Below, piece after piece: positions 1-13,800 of a stretch of DNA of 64,000 bases. The position numbers and the translations under genes are program-made. A model generated the notes under the pieces. That model had not been told where the DNA came from. It searched no databases and saw nothing but the letters and a program-made list of their open reading frames with translations. Every line of letters begins with the position of its first letter. Position 1 is the first letter of the stretch. The DNA comes from Lichenostomus cassidix (taxonomy: Eukaryota; Chordata; Aves; Passeriformes; Meliphagidae): positions 53,002,600 through 53,066,599 of the forward strand of contig CM039211.1 in assembly GCA_008360975.2 (NCBI GenBank). The letters are read 5' to 3'.

Positions 1-1681
1 GCCCCATTTTTGCGTGTTGCCTGGTGTCATCCCTAGGGGAGCCGCTGTGCCTCTGCAAGAAAAAGTTCTCCATTCTAAGTGAATGACCCAGCTACTGGGG
101 TCTTTTTGTTAGGGTGGATGGCAACCAGTTCCCTATGACCTTGTGACTTAGAACAGGAAAGCAGATAAAATCTTGAAATGCTGTGTGAAGCTGGAAAGCC
201 GTGTTTCTAAACCTGATTTGAAGCAGCACCAGACTGCCTGAGGTGTTGTCTCTCTATGCCAACATGTGTGATGGAGGAACAGGCTTGGTGCAAAAAGCAC
301 ATGTGCTCTTTGTGAGGCCCCAGCTGGTAAGGAGGTATGCAGTACAATTTCTTTTTTGAATTAATATTCCTCAAGCAGGCCCTGGGACTGTATCTCTTTC
401 TTAGATCTCTCCAGTTAATGAAACAGCCAAATACAATCATCTGGCAATAGAATAGCACTTCAGCAATACAAACAAAAAGACGCTAATTTGCATTTGTGCC
501 AATACCATTAATGTAAATTGGTTATTAGCTATTTATGCTAAAAGGCTGTAATAAAAATCATAAAGGTAGTTTTATTAACTACATTTTGCTCTATGAAATC
601 CATGCTAGAAGGCATGTTTTGCAATCAGTTGCAATCAGGCAATATGGCATTTGCTCCACCTAACTAACATATTTATAAAGAAATTACTACCCATTTTTCT
701 TCACTTTGCATTTTATAACACAACACTGCTATGAAGTTAATAGGACAATGCCTTTGCAGTGCTTTTGTAATTCAATTGCAATGTTGTATTGTTCTTTATC
801 ATATCGTTCTCATGCATATGTAGGAAGGGGTAATTAAAGAAAAAATGGCATTTACAAACAATTATAATGCAAGAATAACAAGGAGGGAAATGTGTTTCAA
901 TCATTGCTTTTAAATAGGGAGGTAGGGAAGACTGGCAATAGCAGGAAAACAGAGCAGCACCTGATCTGCCCTTCTGGTTTTAGTCTCTTCATGCGTCTGT
1001 GGCAATATCTTCTGGGTTGCACGAGTCAGATTTTCCCTTATGTGGTGCTGTCATACCCATGCTGATGGAAGGGAGAGCCTGTGACCTCCTTGATTCCTAG
1101 CACTGCCATTCCAGTGTCATGCTATGTCCCCGGGGCCTTTCTGCAGCACTTGTGTACTGAGTTCCCGTGATGGTGTGGTGATTTTTTGCCTTTTTCTTTT
1201 ACATACCTTTTCTATAGTCTCTGTATTCTTACCATACATATCTGTAGTTTTTGCAGCCTTATATTGTAACTTAGTTCCAGTATTTTTCTAGGCAGGAAGA
1301 CAAAACATTCTAAAAGTCTCCCAGTCGCAGGCTGGAAGCCCCTATGCTATCTTGGTTTTCTGTAGAAACCAAGGTTTCAACCAAAGTTGAAACCAACTTT
1401 CTGAGTCATAGTTTTGTAAAGAGGGTTCAAGCCTCATCTGATGGGGGAGATGTTAGAAGTTGCCAGAATAGGGGGAACATTACTTCATCTATGAAGCTTC
1501 TTCTTGCAGAATCTTTGTCAGATATGCTAATTTGCAAGATCTATAAAAATTGTATACACGTCACGCATGGTGTGCATCTTCAGCATTTTCCACCTTGACA
1601 CACTGTGCACCTAAGAATCCTTGTTAATACTGAGGTAAAACCCTTTTTGTCCCTTTAACTGTTTCTGGCTCATAATTCTAG
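1..1681. other. Noncoding DNA; AT-rich block, possible intron
   Basis: No reading frame here resembles a protein. The part from about 480 to 860 is unusually AT-rich and holds many TAAT/ATTA cores and TTGCAT-like words without any recognisable repeat, a composition often seen in conserved developmental enhancers. That reading is an inference from composition only; conservation cannot be judged from one sequence. Confidence 0.4.
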
Positions 1682-1746
1682 GACCAAAGAAAAAGGCATC
1701 ACCCAAGTCAGGCATGCAGGCACTAATGGCAAGAGAAAGGGAAGAG
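1682..1746 (+). CDS. Putative internal coding exon of an unidentified gene
   Basis: A 65-bp segment is bounded by an acceptor (pyrimidine-rich stretch then TTCTAG) and a perfect consensus donor (GAG followed by GTAAGT). If the first two bases complete a codon, the next 21 codons are open and read like protein: PKKKASPKSG, three further residues, then LMAREREE, a basic then charged helical stretch. The exon would end exactly on a codon boundary. I do not recognise the protein. The 93-bp exon candidate 59 kb downstream on the same strand starts on a codon boundary, so the two could be consecutive exons. Exon-like segments of this size also arise by chance, so this rests on splice-site quality and peptide character, not on homology. 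Confidence 0.4.
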
Positions 1747-4700
1747 GTAAGTCTGCTGGAATGAGGATAAAGTATGTTGGAAATAGCATGCTCTTTGGAG
1801 AAAAGTCCAGAGGTAGAGTGTATGCATACAAATGGGACACCATGCCTCCCTCCCTCAGCCATGTTGTGTAAGAATCTGTGTGAAGCGTCAGAGAAGAAGT
1901 ATTGCATGAGATGCCCAGTCCCAGACATCTCAGTTCATGATGTCACTAGGGCTAGACTTAGACAAGGATTTCTTCTGGCAACAGAGCCAGAGACAGCATC
2001 ACTGACCTCCTGCTCTCCTTGGCCTGGCTCTCTTGGCCAGCAAGGTGTCATAAAAACAGTTCCCCAAAACCCAGCTAAGGAGAACAAACCAGCTGAACTC
2101 AGGTTGGTCCCACAATCCAGTTGTACCCATCCCCAACCAACTGTCCTGGTGCAGCTGAGGGGGCTTGTGTGAAGACCTTCCCTGTGGCAGGATGATGTGC
2201 CTGTGTGTGATTCCTACTTCCTGCCCTAACCATCATTGCATTAGGCACTTGGGGCTGAGGTTCTGCTCTGTTCCTCTCCCAGGAGGAGCTGCATTTGAAA
2301 ATTTGATGTCAGTTCCTCAGCATGGGAGAAGCTCCAGGATGTTTTGGACTTGAGGAGCTATTTTGAGCAAACAAAAGGTGCCGGAGTGTGGTTTGAGGTT
2401 ATCAGATGAACCTGTCCCAGCTACCTGCCCCTTTCAGGGGTAGTGGTAGTGCTTCAGGCATCCAAACCACACCTTCTGATTTGGCTTCAGCACCATGCAA
2501 ATGCAGTTTTAGCCAGGTTCCTTGCTTACTCCTTGGACTGATGCTTGTTTGGGGAAAGTAGGATGAGAGAGGTGAAGCTGCATGCTATTCCTTTCCCAAA
2601 AATTAAGGGTTTTAAATTCAAACAAAGCTACAATATCCCTAAAAGCAACTGTAAAATTGGAGGTTGGTTTCCTATTTCTGTAAAAAACTTACTCTAATGA
2701 ATGAAAAGGTCTTCAGTTTAATGAAATCATATTCCAGTGGAATTTCAATCTTTCACATTGGAATTAGAAGTTCACATTAAATTATATTATTAAATTATAG
2801 TGTCACCTAACCCAGCTATATCTGATCTCTAATAGGCTGATGTTAGTTATTTTAAGGGAAAGTAGCTAGTTTGGAAAAGAGGCAAGTAAACCTATTTTTT
2901 GTTCAAAGAGATTTATAAAATCATGGTAAGTAATAGCTATCAGCTAGCTCTGAATGTAGGAATAGTTTTACCCCAAGTACATTGGCATTCTCCATGTGAG
3001 GATGTACAGAAGACTCTGAGCATTTACATTCCATGACACAAAAGAGTCTGGTGCTCCTTTTGTTCTGGTGAGGAAGACCAGTAGACTATTGTTGTGGTGA
3101 GCTGATATCAGAGACTCCTCAGTTGTTTGCATTCAGTGACCCTGCAGTAGGTTGTTCTTAGAGGGTTCGTGTTGATAGCAAGGAAAGGGGTGCCATGCTC
3201 ACCTCTGACCACTTGCTTGGGAATAAGCACTGGTGGCTCTGGCTGCAGGGCAGAGCACGAAAAACAAGTTAATAATTGACCTATTATCCGTGTTTTCCAT
3301 TCTTGGGACCACAGACATAGAAATGATAACATCTGTTTTTTCAAAAACTTCTTATAATGAATACAATGTTTTTACATCTTCTGTTAAAAACAACAGACAT
3401 GGTAGGTCAAGGACTGAGTGATTTGCTGTCTGTTTTTAATGAGCATTCTTTAAGGAAGGAGAGATCAGATACTGCTAGGGAGGATCATGCAGCATTCAGA
3501 AAACTTTGTGAATCAACCGCAATAGGCTGAGACTGCCATTTTTCGTATGGCTTTTCAAGTTCACATAAAGGTTACATGGCTACCAAGATGAAAAGCGCTC
3601 ATCTGTTCTCTTCTACCACAGCCTTTTCCCATTACTAAAAATGAGGATTGTGATGAATCATGTCTTCAGATGAACATCAAACACAAGTCCACAGTCTTCA
3701 GTGAGCATTAAATATAGATGTGAATATAAATAGAGAAGAGGAAGTTATTATGTAGGAAGAAGGAGGATAATAGCTAGTCACAAGTCAGATATTTAACATG
3801 TGCTTTCTATTCTCTTGGTATCCTACATTCTTTTATCTGGGGAGAAGAGGGCAATGGGTTAGCATGACCTTGTTGTAGACTATAGGCTTTCAGCAGAAAA
3901 TTAGGATGAATAGTTACTATTATCTATGAAGCAATTGTGATTCTGCTCTATCTCTGTAAATATCTGAATGGATATTTCATCCAGCTTTGTACTTACATGT
4001 CTTCATTAAGCAGTATTTTGTGTCATGGCACAGAGGAACCCCAGAGTTTAAATTTTCCTCATTCATCAAGGGGCCTGCTTGCAGAGAGCCTGCAACTGAA
4101 CCTGGTCTTACCACCCTCATCTCTGCTCAAGACCTCAAGGCTCTGCTCTTCCCTCCAAGCATGGTGCCAGCAGCTACAAGTGTGCTCTGCTTTTCCTCAT
4201 TTGACACACGTCGTGTCTCTGATGTAGACTTGTTTAAGCATGTCTGTTTAGCATGCTGCCACTATGCTGCAGCATTTGGCTTCCTGGCTGTATCTTGTTG
4301 GAAGATTCTGTCTCCAAAGGCCTCAGTGCTCAGTTCATGTACTGGACTTCAATACAACTACCACAACCACATTCAGTGGTTTTTCTCCCTTCGTTATATC
4401 AAAAAAATTCTGGGTATAAATGCGAGATCACTGCCTTAGGTGCACCTACCACCTACCTGGTTTGTTGCAGACTGCAGACTGAAAATGGCATGGTCTATTG
4501 ATGCTCTGTATCAGGCTCATGGTAGAACCAGAGAAACGCGTTACAAAGGTAAATGAAAAGTTGCATTGTGTAGGCAACCATTTCAACCAGGCTAAGGTAA
4601 AACTTACCACCAGCTAGCTTCCTCTTGATAAGGAGGAAGGTAGGGAGGTAAGGAGACTTTTCAGCCAATCACTCTTGGAATCTGATAGATCTTACTGTAT

Positions 4701-7700
4701 TTAAATGTACATCAAATCACTGTTACCTGTTTCATGTGAGATTTCAATTATTCTTCTCTTCTATTGAGAAAATACCAAACAACCTTGTTCATTAAATCAA
4801 ACATGCTAGTCACCTTTTCTTCACAGTTTACCCAAAACTATTTTGTGCTGAAATGGAAACACATTTCTACCTTTTGAAGATGGAGTTGGGACACTTTTCC
4901 ATGTGAATTTGTGGAGTTCTTAGAATGCAAATTTTAAAGACCTTGTTCATCTAGTTATTCAAAGTTAGAAATTTAACAGTGAGATATAATGGAAGAGCCT
5001 TTGATGATTAAAAATACTTTGTAACTCTAGGTTAAGACAGGAAACTTTTTCTAAAGCCATTTAACGCTTAGGAAAGAGAATCAAAAGTCATAATTCAAAT
5101 ACAGCCCCTTTGATTAAGTATTCCAAAGATAAAAAGAGTCCTCTAGAAACTCTATGAAGATATTTCTAGCAGAAAAGAAGTCATACTGACTTTTCATATA
5201 CAGGTATTCAGTGGATGACTTCACTGATCAGAAGAGCCCTTAATGATTTGTCTTAATTGTTACTCATCAACACCACAGCACCATCTGTCCTGAAGTGGTA
5301 ATTTTCTGTGATAGCCGTGTAATACCACAACAGCAGTGCTCTTCAAATATCAGGATATTGAATTAATCATAAAGGGATTTTCATTAGCGCTGGGAAAAGC
5401 TGCCTCAATTTAAAAGACTTTCTTTAAAAAATCCCTGGTCAAGCATCATTTCAACTTTTCAAGGAAACTCAGACACATGTGATAAACTCAGCAAGGCTGC
5501 TATGCCATATGCTGGTCCTGACCCCTCTGGGAATTCCTATTAGCAATGTTTCTGGTCTTTCCCTGGGAGTTCTTGCTTTAAACTTCTCATTTTCTCCTGC
5601 TTATAGTAGGGCACAGCATTTCCTTCAGACTCTTTGCTTGGCTTTAGTTACTTATGAAGTCAAAAAGATTGCTGTGTACTTTTCAAAAACTTTCAACTTG
5701 ATCTACTTTGATAATGACTCTTCACCAAAAGATGAAAATCTCTCACCAAAACCAGATGCTAGTAGGGTTTTGAGATGTCTCTGCTAAATTTTAGAGGAGT
5801 GCAGAGTCCAGGCAAAACATTTGCCAGTTGACTTTGATACCTGCCAAAGTTTTGAAGTTGCCCTGGGAGTGCAAGCTAGCTGAAGACTTTGAAGACAAGG
5901 AAGAGCAGATAGGAGAGACCTGGTAACTCCATGGAGACTAGGGAAAAGGATTATTTCAGCACATTGCGAGCAGGTACAGATAGAGCACAATCCTTCCAAG
6001 TATGCAGCCATTTGTGGTATGAGGAAGTTAAGCATGCAAATTCGGAGAAACTTCCCTGAAATGAACTTTTTGTTTCTGATTTGACTTATAGAAGATGTGT
6101 GTGACTATCGACATGATATAATTTTAGTATCTGTAGGGTTTTACTGCCTGTGAAATGTGAAAACTTATAAGTCTGGAAAGACCCTCCATAGCACTGCATG
6201 TCCATCTTCCATTGTGACTAAACAGGTTACTTTTGTTACCATGCCTCTGCACAAGGCTTTGCCGGCAGACTTGCAGGTGAGTTGTTCCAGGGCTTCACTA
6301 TGCTTGCTCCTAGAGAGCTTCTCATGATGTCCAGCTTGTATCTAGCTAGCCTGCTGCAGTCAGTCCACTTAGTCTGATCTGTTCCATCAAAGGCACTGGG
6401 ACAGCTGGCTTGTTTCCTCTTTGCAATAACCTCTTATATATTTTAAGTTGAATTCCCTGCAGATGCATTCTTGATCAGTGCTTTGGAGATAACATTCTCT
6501 ACAAGTGTGGGTCCTCAAGGCTTTCAGAAAGGCAGTGGAAAGCAGCAGCTGTCTAAATGCTTCCAGCTGCTGCTAATAAACTTCCCTCTCTTGGCCCTGA
6601 GCTGTCTGATGGCACATGCTGTGAAATGTCAGGAGAGGAAAGCCCCTTTGGCACAGAGCCTGTCTTTCCCTTGCATGGATGAGAAGGACTATGAACCTGT
6701 CTGGGCTGCTGTAATGGTGCTAAGTGTGGCTCTTTGTACTGCTGCCCAACCAGCAGCCCACACAAGCCTGCAATTGTCCTCTTACCCATTATCTGAACAC
6801 ATGGCTGCTAACCTGTCCAAAATGCCTATTTATGGTCTAGATATCACTCCCTGCTGGACCTTACTGTTACAATTGAGGGTTAGCTATCGGCATTTTGAGT
6901 TCCAGTTTGCCCAGGAATTAAAATAGAGGCTTTTAAAATTCTTGTCTTGTCTTTTCTTTCATATGGTGGGAGATGTGACAGTTTTTTCTGCCCACAGTCA
7001 GAAGAAATCAGCTCTGTTGCAAAGAGCTTGCTGAAAGCAGTCAGGTCACTTTGTGTGCTCTTACAAGCATCAGGATGAAGTCTCATCATCATCAACACAC
7101 AAATGACCTTATTACAATGATTCCTTTTGTAAATACCTAATTTTTAAATGCTTCTTTGTTCCGTAGCTGAAATTGCTTACACTAACAGTATAAGCCAATT
7201 GCTTCCACCCTATTGATGTGATGGGAGATTAACCCAGGAATAGCTCCATGGGCAGTGGGATCACAGACCTGCTGACAGATTTCATAACAATATTTCTGTT
7301 ATGTGTGGGGAAGATCCTGGTATGAAATGTATATCTGGATGTATCTCTACTACCATATTCTTAAAGCCACTGAGAATTAAGAGTAACTTCACACTTCTGC
7401 TGTAGTTTTTCAGCTCGACTGTCTATTGTCTTCAAAAAAAGCACTAGAAAAGGGATCTTGAACTCTTACAGGCTCTAATAAATATCCCAAGGTTTGAAAG
7501 TTAGATCCAAGCACCATGAGAGAAAACAAATTCCTGTGATTTCAAGAGGGTGAGGACTTTTTCTGGAAGGATTTTCTAGGGCTTATCTGCACCTGCTTTG
7601 GAATAGCAGAACGGAGTGTTTGGAGTGCCCTCATCATCCCCAATAGCACAGACAAGGAATCTGTTTGCCATCCCTAACACAGTCATTGCTCTTTCTCATG

Positions 7701-10660
7701 TTTTCTCACATGGCTTTACTCATTGATATTTTTCTTTCATCATGTATCATTTCTTTAATTTTTTTTCTTCAAACTCTCCCAAATGTCAATATGAATGATT
7801 TTCTGCAGGAGCAAAAGGGAAGAGTGTAGATGCTTATATTTTACCTTGTTTGAGCTTGACAAGCCAATTGACGTGTAAACAGTGTAACTAGTAAAATAGT
7901 TGCTTTCTACACCCTTAAATTAGGCCTTAAAGTTATTAGCCAGTTTTTCCTGTGTAAACCTGAAGAGTATTGTAAAGCAGCAAGGTCTCTCAAAAGCAAA
8001 AGAATGATCTGTTGCAAGTAAATTTGTCTCTTTCCTCTTCTTTTTGTCCCTGCTTTTGTATTACTACACTGTTAAGAAGAAGATTTAAAACCATGCCAAG
8101 TCAGGACCTATAGAATTATAATGTCAATGACATTTGAAGAAACTGGGATTTCATGTACAGCCTCATTTATTTTAGCATGTAAAGCTAAGTAGAAGAACTT
8201 AGCTTCCAGAGGGTTCCCTGAAAGGTGCTCAGTTTCCAGTTGCTGAGGAAGCTGTAATAGACACCAGTGAAGAGTGGGAAGTCCTTGGGGTATGAGCATG
8301 GAATTTTCTCCTGGCCTGCAAGAGGGCAGTTCCCAATGCTTTGCTGAAAATACTTAAAAGCGTGCAACAACAGAAATACGTGTTCCATGCCTATGTCCTG
8401 TTCCTGCAGTGCTACTGGTGAAGGCAAATCACCTCTGATCTGGGTTATATAGGGTCCTTCCTATCTCAGGAGCACCAAATGTGGGCTCCTTACCCTGAAC
8501 CTTGTTCTGCCATTGGGAACAGGACTGTGAGGCTGCATGTTTTCTGTGTCACGTCCCCTGGGTACAGCTCCTTCTGCATCTGTGAAGCCATATGGGAAAT
8601 ATTAGAAAAAGTCTGTTCATCTCTGTTTTACTGGTCTGAGAAACTCCATGTATACTTATGATGCATCATACAGAAAAAAAATAGTAAGGAATTTGCATGG
8701 TGTTTGGTGGGACTTTTTGGCTGCTGCTTCATATCAATGAGAAATGTCTCTGGGTTTGGGACTTTGGGGAACAAAACAACTTGTTGCCTTGCTGTCAGTA
8801 GTTATGACAGGGCAAAGAAAAGGAAAAAAAGGAAAGGAATCTCTATCAATGTGCCTGGTGTGAGTCAGTAAGAGCTCATGCTGATTCATTACCAGTGGAG
8901 GTCCTGGAAAGGAAATGAGAACGGAAAAACAAGAATGGAAGGAAAAATCCTATTTATTTTTTTTTGCCATGCACTAATACACATCACTGACATTGGAACC
9001 GCTGCTCTCTAGAACAGACATAGGTCAGTTCAACCTCTTCCCTAGGATTTCTCACCCTACAGGAGAACACACAAAATTCTGAGGGGCAAGGAAACTTGGG
9101 AGCAGGTCTTTTTAGTACAGAGTAAACAGTGGGAAGGCAAAGAGCCAAGGACAGTGTGGAAAGGGCAGGTATGAGCCAGAGACAAGCCCAGGTCTAAAAT
9201 ATGACTAGAACTAGTGCAAACCACTCGATGGAGTCTGAGTCTGAACTTAGGCATGGCTACCAATGACCATACATCTGTAGCCACTGCTCCCCCTGTTATT
9301 TTGGGATATTTTTTCAACTGCAGTAATTTTTTGTTTCTTTGTGGACCCAAGGAAATACACCATTTTGCTTGGCTGATATCACTGCTGAGATATATTCTAA
9401 ACATTTAAAGAATCACCCTGTGCAACAGGGATCATAATGTTCTTCATCTTGACTGCTGCTGTGTTCTTGATCTCTTAATATTTATTCCTTATGAGTGTAA
9501 ATGAAGAATGGGCCTGGTGCCCAGATAGTTATAATCTGAATTTACGTGGCCAATCTGGCACACAACACAATGCACTGAAGTGACATTTCCATCTTTCAAA
9601 GTGTATTTGTTTTTTGCTAGAGACATAATAGCAAAACCATCACCAAATGATATGATTTCTAAAACTTGCCCTGAAAGTTCCACTTTATTGAGGCTCTTGA
9701 AATATTTTTTTTCTGCATTACAGCTCACATTGTCAGTCTTAAAGTTTGAGTTTTAAGAAGTAGAATGTTAAAAACATTTTAATGTTTTGATCTGGTGTTC
9801 AACTAATCTGAAATGGAGCTTCCCATGGGGACTCCTCTGTCTGACCTCAGACTCACTCACTACCCAGTTCAACTTGAAAATGTTGTATAGCTCTGTTAAT
9901 TTGTCAGGGAACTGGGATAAGATTTGTGCTTGTAATCACACATGAAGAGCCACAGCAATCTATCCTGCAAATGCTCAGGAGCTTAAATTTAACTGTTCTT
10001 TTCAGTGAAATTACTTGGGTGTTTGAAGTTTAGCAGGAGCGAGTGAGTTTTCTAGAACTATATCCTAATTAGCTTCTGAATTTGGTACAGTTAAAATAAT
10101 TCTAGAAGTAATAAGCAAAAAGCATCTGTGTATTGTGTTCTAAAGGAGAATACACCTTTAAGTTTTCTCTGTCTGGCAGGAACATGTGATACAAAACAGT
10201 CACATCTGTCTTTACTAGCATTCTCCATGACACCTTAATGAAAATTAAGATATTCATGTTTCCTGTGCCAGCATCACCCTGGCATTTATTAACTGGCTGA
10301 GCTAAAAACTAGCCTTAGATAGAAATAATGAAAAGATGAATCCAATGTGACTTGATGATCTCTATAGTTAATAGTCTCATTAGTGATGTAACTGTTTTAA
10401 ATGATGGTAGAATAACTCAATATGCACATTAATGTAACACATTGATAGATCATTAATTATCCAAATGCTGCACTAAATTAGGGTCTTATATAACTCCAGG
10501 GAATTCACATCATGCCAGAAATAAAACTGATCCATATTATTCTCAGTATGATTGTTATGACTAAGTTAATACTGGTTTACTATTTAAATAGCTGATGAAA
10601 GCCCAGACAGACTTCCTATACAATGAGGAAACCATGGGATTAGTATCAGGGTCTTTTTTT
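1747..10660. other. Noncoding DNA without recognised genes
   Basis: Apart from the weak minus-strand exon candidate at 3203-3242, no gene is supported. The 151-codon frame at 6471-6926 (+) and the frames at 3987-4439 and 9057-9404 have no domain, signal peptide or splice context and look like chance openings. Around 10230-10490 there is another AT-rich, repeat-free block with many TAAT cores that could be a conserved noncoding element. I see no transposon in this stretch. Confidence 0.4.
3203..3242 (-). CDS. Weak candidate coding exon, minus strand
   Basis: Read on the minus strand, a strong acceptor (pyrimidine-rich tract ending CCCTGCAG) is followed by 40 bp and then a GTGAGC donor. One frame gives PEPPVLIPKQVVR. 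Both splice signals are good, but the segment is very short and lies on the strand opposite to the two better exon candidates. It may well be a pseudo-exon; no gene is recognised. Confidence 0.15.
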
Positions 10661-10834
10661 AGAGTTTTAGAGCTGGATGGCCTCAAGAAGTTACACAGCC
10701 CATTTCTTGCTGGAACACAGGAGCAATGATAGCCAGGTTCTTCCTGGCAGATGTTTGTCTAATCTGCTCTGAGGAAATCTTTAATGAGAGAGATTCCGCA
10801 ACCTTTCACGGCAATCTATTCCTCTGCTTGACAT
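10661..10834 (-). mobile_element. Ancient CR1 LINE 3' fragment
   Basis: Read on the plus strand this is the complement of a CR1 3' end. It has a TTTTAGAGCTGGATGGCCTC-like opening, then the run around TGTTTGTCTAATCTGCTCT, then a GAGATTCCGCAACC block and a CTATTCCTCTGCTT block. These are the recurring landmarks of old CR1 families shared by birds, turtles and crocodilians. It is heavily diverged and lacks the terminal repeat. Assignment is by recognised sequence pattern; the subfamily is not determined. Confidence 0.65.
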
Positions 10835-13800
10835 CTGTAGTGTACATAAATCAGAGGACATTCAGAGATGCTGAAAGGCAGCCAGATGCCTGCCTCTTCT
10901 AACAATCAAAATATGTTACTCAGGTAATTTTGGTGATTTGGGTATTTGTGACCTTGATTTTTATTTGTTACATGTTTGCTAGGCTATTTAGTAATCAGAT
11001 ACATTGAGGCTAAAATCAGATTGTCTAGCATTACACTCTGGATAACAATGTTATGATGTTAATACACAGTAAGTCCATCCAGAGGGTTGTCCTGTATGCT
11101 AACTTCTTCTTAGGCAGGTATTTGCTGGGTCTTGTGCAAATGCCTCTTACTCAACACTGATGACCTTGGTGAAGCAATCTCACCCAGGAAACAAAACCTT
11201 TATCCAGCTAAAAATGAAGGTTCAGAGGTCTGAATTTATCATGATTCCATAGTTGGAATAAGTTAATTTTCTTGGTAGCCATTAGGGGACTTGTACTGTG
11301 GTGTTTTAATGCTATCAATGCTTTATATAGAATTGCCTTGACTGTAACAAACATTGAGAGAGTGCCTAACTGATTGTCAGACTCCTTAAGTAGCATTGAT
11401 TTTACTGCTGCAATATTCAGATGATGAGGTAATTGCATCTTATCAGCTTATTGAAAAAGTCTTGTTAAAGCAGTCAATGGTCATGGACTTATCTAGCTTC
11501 CTCATGTCTCTTTGTTTCTGTTCTTTTTTTTTTTTTTTTTTTTTTGATCCATTGCATCTGTTCTGAAAGGTGAAATAGTTCTGAAAGGTGGAATAGAGGT
11601 AATGACCTTGCTCTGTGTGCACAAATATCACATGGTTAGTACTGTTGCTTCCTGTTCTTGGGAAAGATGTCAGTCTGTGGTTAGGTGCTGACGAACATGA
11701 ACCTTCAGTGGTGCTCACCATGTCAGGCAGAGGAAGACAACAGGAGTTTAGCTCTGGAGAGAACTTGCACACACAGACACTTGCACTCTGCACACATGTG
11801 AAATGCTGTACTACCTGCATGAGATATTTATGCCAATGAGCTTTGCAATGAAAATGGGAGTTCTGGTAGTTACAACTTGTGTGAAAACACAGGTTTTTCT
11901 GTGCTGTGAAACTGTACTGTGCTGTGGTGCTTGCATTGGCAGGAATGTTATTAAATGACAAATTGCCCATGCTGATTCACAGTGCTCACAGCCATCCGAT
12001 GGCACCCACAACTCTGCACTGCATGCAATCTGTAAGACCCTTGCCCCAGTCTGAGTTTTATCTTCACAAGAGCCTCCTATATTTCTGGCACTCACCTATT
12101 GATCACCAGCTGCCAGAAATTTTAATCTGATTACAAGCAATAAAACTGTTTTCTATCTCTGGTGCCTGACTCAGGTTTCAGAGCAAAGTAAAAAGTATGA
12201 CATCATCCCTGCTTGCATCTGCGTTGGATAGCTAATGAAATTACGTGAAGGGTTTGAAGACCATTAAAGTTAATGTTGATCCTTATTATTATTAAGAGCA
12301 CTTTCCAATTTACTGCACCACAGGGCAAGCTTGAAAGCACCATTTTTCAAAGGTGTGTACACTGCATTGGATTGCAGCGAACAGCCCTGCTGGTGGTAGA
12401 GGATGCTGGCAGAAGAAAGAATCAATTGTAAAATTAATTGGCTAAAAGTCTGTACAGCTCCTTTCCTGTACAGATCTACACCTCCCGTTGTTTGGTGATA
12501 ATAGGCACAATAGTGGCCTTGGGGTAAGAAAGCTCCAGGTTGGCTCTCGTGTCTGAGGAGTTGGAGGTTTGCAGAGGTTTCCTCTTGCAGCCTGCTGTGG
12601 CTCTGGGACTACATGTGGCATGGCTGAGCTCTGTGCAGGTGCAGAAATGCCTCTGATGAATTGCAGCATAAGCCTGTGAATCCTCTCTTTACCTGCTCCA
12701 GCAGGATGGTTGGGATTTTTTTCTTCCAAAAATTGATATTGACATTTTGAGGCTCAGACCAAAGATACTCAGATACTTAATGTCCACTTGCATGAAATGC
12801 CTCTGATCCTAAGTGCTTTCACTTCTGTAGCTGCCTGGGTTTCTCTGTTTTATATGAGGGCGAATTCAAGCTGAACATGATAAATACTGATACACCCAAA
12901 AACTGAGATATTTTGTGTCAAAGTCTTTATTTGCTTAAACGATTTAAATCATATTGCAACAAAATGACCTAAGGCTTCCCCTGGAATATTTTGTTATCTG
13001 AATATTTATTGCATCTCATGACATTGTTTCTTCAGTCCACCAGATAAAGAAGTATTTTACTCCAAGTGATACAGATTTTTCATGAACTTTATGAGCAGGT
13101 AAAACTGTTTTCTATATTTTAGAACTTCAAAGAGTGGAAGGAAGAGCTCTTTGCATTGGTTATGGTATGAGCAGGATGAGCCTCTAGGGATCCCTGTGTT
13201 TTGCTTACGAAAAGGTGTCCCTGGTCAGGCTTCAGTTATACAAAAAGGTTTTATAGGCAATGACAAAAATAGAAACTGCCTAAGTCACATGTGAGCTTTC
13301 AAAACCAGCTCAAGAAAGTGGCTTAAAAACTTGACCAAGCATACAAAGGTTTCTTCAGCACAAGAACTGGCAGGCAGACAGAGGCAGTGAAAGATGCAGA
13401 TGTCTTCTCTTCAGGAGTTTTTGGGATGTGTCTGCCCAGCAGTCTGACAGTGTTCCAGGGCTCAAACTGTCTGCTGTGTTAGGCAGTGCTGGCAGTGGGA
13501 CTACAGTCATCTTTGCTTCTCTAGTAAGTTTACCACATAGTAAAGGGTGTCCCCAGCAGAGAGGAACAACTAGGAGTAGTCTAGATACACCACTACCCTT
13601 ATCCTGACTTGTTGCTTCATTTCCTCAGCATCTGCTGACTGGCAGCACAAGGCAGAGCAAAATTAGACTTGTTATGTCTTTTCAGTGGGACCATTTTATT
13701 CATAAGAAGGCAGTTTCCAAGTTCAAAGAGATGAAAACTGGGAGAGAAACCTCAGAGATGCTGTCCTATTAGCTAGCTCATCGCACTAATGTTGCGAGCT

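Noticed and set aside
6229..6275. Segment between AAACAG and GTGAGT resembling an exon
   Set aside because: The acceptor lacks a good pyrimidine tract, and all frames are open because the segment is short; no preference for one.
6471..6926. 151-codon open frame
   Set aside because: No domain, signal peptide or splice context; composition like the surrounding noncoding DNA.
11443..11970. 175-codon minus-strand frame
   Set aside because: It depends on a 22-T run read as polylysine and has no recognisable domain.
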